This document shows positions 6,678 to 8,168 of a stretch of DNA of 8,168 nt, piece after piece. A program made the translations under genes and the position numbers. Source of the DNA: an uncultured Cardiobacterium sp. (GTDB lineage: Bacteria > Pseudomonadota > Gammaproteobacteria > Cardiobacteriales > Cardiobacteriaceae); the NCBI RefSeq assembly GCF_938028825.1, contig NZ_CALIZP010000060.1, forward strand, positions 1 to 8,168, in the 5' to 3' direction. Within the stretch, counting starts at the first letter, position 1. The number at the start of each line of letters is the position of its first letter. The notes beneath the pieces are model-generated. The model was not told the origin of the DNA. It ran no database searches and saw nothing but the letters and a program-made list of their open reading frames with translations.

Positions 6678-6686
6678 CTTATACCA
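6678..6686 (-). promoter_or_regulatory. Possible extended -10 promoter at the repeat end
   Basis: On the minus strand the repeat end and its flank read TGGTATAAG, a good extended -10 box (TGnTATAAT-type), directed toward the gene at 6667. No convincing -35 is seen. Transcription would start only a few bases before the ATG at 6667, giving an almost leaderless message, or it would serve the ATG at 6619. A second TATAAT is present on the same strand at about 6648-6653. Both are weak predictions. Confidence 0.25.
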
Positions 6687-6790
6687 AAACTAAAAAATAA
6701 CCTGCCGTAGATTGGTCTTCGACCAAGTGAAATCACGCTAATGGCGGGCTGAAGCCCACCCTACGACAGGTTGTTTTTTGATTTTGGTAT
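6681..6790. repeat. 110-bp palindromic repeat element (MITE/REP-like)
   Basis: Arms of 30 bp at 6681-6710 and 6761-6790 are inverted copies with 26 of 30 positions matching (ATACCAAAA...CGTAG). The interior holds two further hairpins: TTGGTC/GACCAA (6712-6726) and GGGC-TGAA-GCCC (6746-6757) in the phrase TGGCGGGCTGAAGCCCACC, a motif I recall from dispersed repeats of several bacteria. If the ends are taken as TACCAAAA (6682-6789), the element is flanked by TTA on both sides (6679-6681, 6790-6792), a possible 3-bp target duplication. It encodes no protein. It lies directly before the membrane-protein gene and touches the next element at 6793. Confidence 0.75.
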
Positions 6791-6792
6791 TA

Positions 6793-7059
6793 AGGGTCTG
6801 TTGACACTCAACATTGCGGCGGCTTTTCCGTCAAAATCCGGCATCTGCTGCGTTATAGTCGCTTCAAACAGGAATGAGACAAGGCGGCGAGCCGAAAACA
6901 GTACAGATAGTACGGCGAGGCTCGCCAACATCGTATCATTCCTGTTTGAAGCGACTATAAAAATGCACGCAAGGTAGGCAACCTTACTGCACTTTTTGCC
7001 TTGCACCTGCCGTTTTTGCCACAAAAATCCGCTGCGCAAGTCGAATGTCAACAGACCCT
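6793..7059. mobile_element. Inverted-repeat-bounded element interrupted by a Correia-like repeat
   Basis: The ends are perfect 14-bp inverted repeats, AGGGTCTGTTGACA (6793-6806) and its complement (7046-7059), with weaker similarity continuing inward. The full span is 267 bp. Taking out the 106-bp element at 6854-6959 leaves about 160 bp with no coding capacity, so it is a MITE or the remains of an insertion sequence. Inside the right half is a small inverted repeat, AAGGT/ACCTT, around 6969-6983. I cannot name the parent insertion sequence. No clear target duplication is visible (TAA on the left, TAG on the right). Confidence 0.65.
6854..6959 (+). repeat. 106-bp Correia-like inverted-repeat element, copy 2 (perfect ends)
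   Basis: Terminal inverted repeats of 24 bp (6854-6877 and 6936-6959, TATAGTCGCTTC...) match perfectly, 24 of 24. The core on the minus strand is GCCGTACTATCTGTACTGT (6898-6916), identical to copy 1. The perfect ends suggest a more recent insertion than copy 1. It sits inside the 6793-7059 element: the join GCGT-TATAG ... CTATA-AAAATGC is what one expects from insertion at a TA dinucleotide. A read-through transcript would fold into a long hairpin. Confidence 0.88.
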
Positions 7060-7108
7060 AGACGATTGCGCCAAATCGTGAACACAGCCTCCGTGGCGGG
7101 GCGGCGCT

Positions 7109-7660
7109 TCATGGCTGTTGCAGGTAAGCGGCAGGGACGTGGTCGGTGAGCCAGACACCGTTATCCGCGCGGTAGAAGGTGTAGCCGTCGCGCTGCATCT
7201 CGCCGGCGCGCACGCGCAGCACGGCGGGTTTGCCGTGCCGCTGCCCGACTTTGGCGGCGGTGTCGGGGTCGGCGCTGAGGTGGACGTGCTGCCGCGCGCG
7301 TTTGTCCAGGCCGCCGCTCGCGAAGATGGCGGCGACGGTGGCGGCAGCGGTGCCGTGATACAGCACGTCCGGCGGTGTTTGCGGCGTGTAGGCGAGATCG
7401 ATGGCGAGGGAGTGTCCCTGGCTGGCGCGGATTTTTGTGCCGTCTGCGTTGAAAGTGAAGCGTTTTTTGTTGTTGGTGGCGACGAGGTGTGCCAGCAGGG
7501 CGCGGTCAATCGCCGTGCCGTGCGCGTTCATGAGGCGCAGGAGCGTCTCGACATCCGCCCAGCCTTGTGCATCAAGGCGGAGTCCGATGGTTTCGGGTCG
7601 ATGGCGCAGGATGAGGCTGAGGAATTTGCTGAGGGTAACGTTGCTTTGGGCAGTGGTCAT
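7109..7660 (-). CDS. kptA: RNA 2'-phosphotransferase, KptA/Tpt1 family
   Basis: Enzymes of this family use NAD+ to remove an internal 2'-phosphate from RNA, giving ADP-ribose 1'',2''-cyclic phosphate. In yeast this finishes tRNA splicing; the natural bacterial substrate is not settled. The protein has 183 residues, the size of E. coli KptA. Visible hallmarks are LSKFLSLILRHRPE (10-23), supplying the Arg-His pair R19-H20, then KKRFTFNADGTKIRASQGHS (65-84) with R78. The NAD-binding half has YHGTA (101-105), KRARQHVHLS (120-129) with the remaining conserved Arg, and YRADNGVWLT (163-172). The ATG at 7660 fits the family start, though its ribosome site is weak (GGAC about 10 nt upstream). The lipoprotein gene ends 108 nt upstream. 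Downstream is the cluster of repeats. Confidence 0.95.
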   Translation of the reverse strand: MTTAQSNVTLSKFLSLILRHRPETIGLRLDAQGWADVETLLRLMNAHGTAIDRALLAHLVATNNKKRFTFNADGTKIRASQGHSLAIDLAYTPQTPPDVLYHGTAAATVAAIFASGGLDKRARQHVHLSADPDTAAKVGQRHGKPAVLRVRAGEMQRDGYTFYRADNGVWLTDHVPAAYLQQP

Positions 7661-7768
7661 GGAAGGGCGTCCGGTCAGAGAAACGGCATGAAATGGGCAA
7701 ATATCGTGAAATGGCCGGGCAATGGATGCGGGCGGCGGTTCGGCGTCATCTGTTTCCCGGACTTGCCG

Positions 7769-8110
7769 TCAGTAGTAAGGCGACTGGTCGCAGGGTTGCA
7801 GGATGGTGGTCGGGCGGCCGCGCCGGTACACGGTGCGCTCGATGTAGCAGGGGCTGGCGCGGTGGTGGCGGTTGGTGCGCGGCGGGTTGCTGTCGATGTT
7901 GATGCGAACGTTGTCGTTCCAGATGGCAACGTCGGCTTGCGGCGTGGTCATGCCGCTTTCGTGCCAGTAGCCGCTGTTTTCGCTGCGGATGGTGTTGCCC
8001 GCCATGCCGTAGGTGACGGTTTGGCTATCGTGGTAGTTGCCGTAGTAGTCGCTTTGGGTGCAGCCGCCGAGGGCGACGAGCAGGGCGGTGAGGGTGAGGC
8101 GGGTGTTCAT
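7769..8110 (-). CDS. Small lipoprotein, unknown function
   Basis: The 113-residue product starts with a classic lipoprotein signal: positive N-terminus (MNTR), hydrophobic core LTLTALLVA and lipobox L-G-G-C with the modified cysteine at C17. Position +2 is Thr, not Asp, so sorting to the outer membrane is expected by the enterobacterial rule. The mature part is polar and rich in Tyr, Asn and Ser, then basic near the end (RTVYRRGRP), with two more cysteines (C88, C107) that could form a disulfide. No known domain recognised. The ATG overlaps the stop of the upstream gene as ATGA, indicating translational coupling and explaining the lack of a clear Shine-Dalgarno sequence. Confidence 0.82.
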   Translation of the reverse strand: MNTRLTLTALLVALGGCTQSDYYGNYHDSQTVTYGMAGNTIRSENSGYWHESGMTTPQADVAIWNDNVRINIDSNPPRTNRHHRASPCYIERTVYRRGRPTTILQPCDQSPYY

Positions 8111-8168
8111 GATTGTTTGAGGGCGTAGATGCCCGGCAGGTGGCGCAGGTAGCCGTGATAATCCATGC
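8107..8168 (-). CDS. 3' end of an unidentified gene (partial)
   Basis: On the minus strand a frame enters from the right edge, reads MDYHGYLRHLPGIYALKQS and stops at TGA 8109-8107. The stop overlaps the lipoprotein start (ATGA). The first visible Met is internal or could be the start; the piece is too short to identify. The 4-nt overlap makes it likely to be the upstream partner of the lipoprotein in one operon. Confidence 0.55.
   Translation of the reverse strand, partial: MDYHGYLRHLPGIYALKQS

Noticed and set aside
6771..6977. Small open frames within the 106-bp repeats giving similar peptides (SNRNETRRRAE-like)
   Set aside because: The peptide similarity comes from the repeat DNA itself; no ribosome site and different reading contexts at the two copies.
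7060..7108. Possible terminator after kptA (CGATT...AATCG)
   Set aside because: Only a 5-bp stem with no T-run on the minus strand.
7118..8128. 336-codon open frame on the plus strand across kptA and the lipoprotein gene
   Set aside because: Val/Ala/Gly-rich shadow frame; the minus-strand genes have recognisable family or signal features.

Overview
The window looks like a gammaproteobacterial chromosome of about 60% GC. GrpE, DnaK, DnaJ and FabI all read like close relatives of the E. coli proteins. The 106-bp repeats resemble the Correia elements of Neisseria. Together these would fit Cardiobacterium or a near relative (Cardiobacteriales), but that genus call is an inference from memory, not something the sequence proves.

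Plus strand, 1-4957: the tail of an unidentified gene ends at 116 and is closed by a strong intrinsic terminator. Next comes a convincing sigma-32 (heat-shock) promoter, then grpE, dnaK, dnaJ and fabI in one direction, closed by a terminator that could work both ways. GrpE, DnaK and DnaJ form the Hsp70 folding machine. FabI makes the last reduction of each fatty-acid elongation cycle and sits 15 nt after dnaJ, so it is probably co-transcribed with the chaperones. Between dnaK and dnaJ lies an intrinsic terminator whose 5' arm can also pair with an upstream segment, an attenuator-like layout. The dnaJ start just after it has no visible Shine-Dalgarno sequence.

Minus strand, 8168-5170: the genes run leftwards. 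They are the 3' end of an unidentified gene, a small lipoprotein overlapping it by ATGA, an RNA 2'-phosphotransferase (KptA/Tpt1 family), a low-GC membrane protein with a PH-like region, and a DUF6348-like protein with an apparent +1 frameshift close to its start.

Repeats: two 106-bp elements (5026-5131 and 6854-6959, opposite orientation, about 90% identical) have the size, TATAGT ends and internal core of Neisseria Correia elements but different terminal repeats. One is inserted inside another inverted-repeat-bounded element (6793-7059), which directly abuts a third palindromic element (6681-6790). These three account for the whole 441-bp gap between kptA and the membrane-protein gene. No tRNA, rRNA, CRISPR array or transposase gene was seen.
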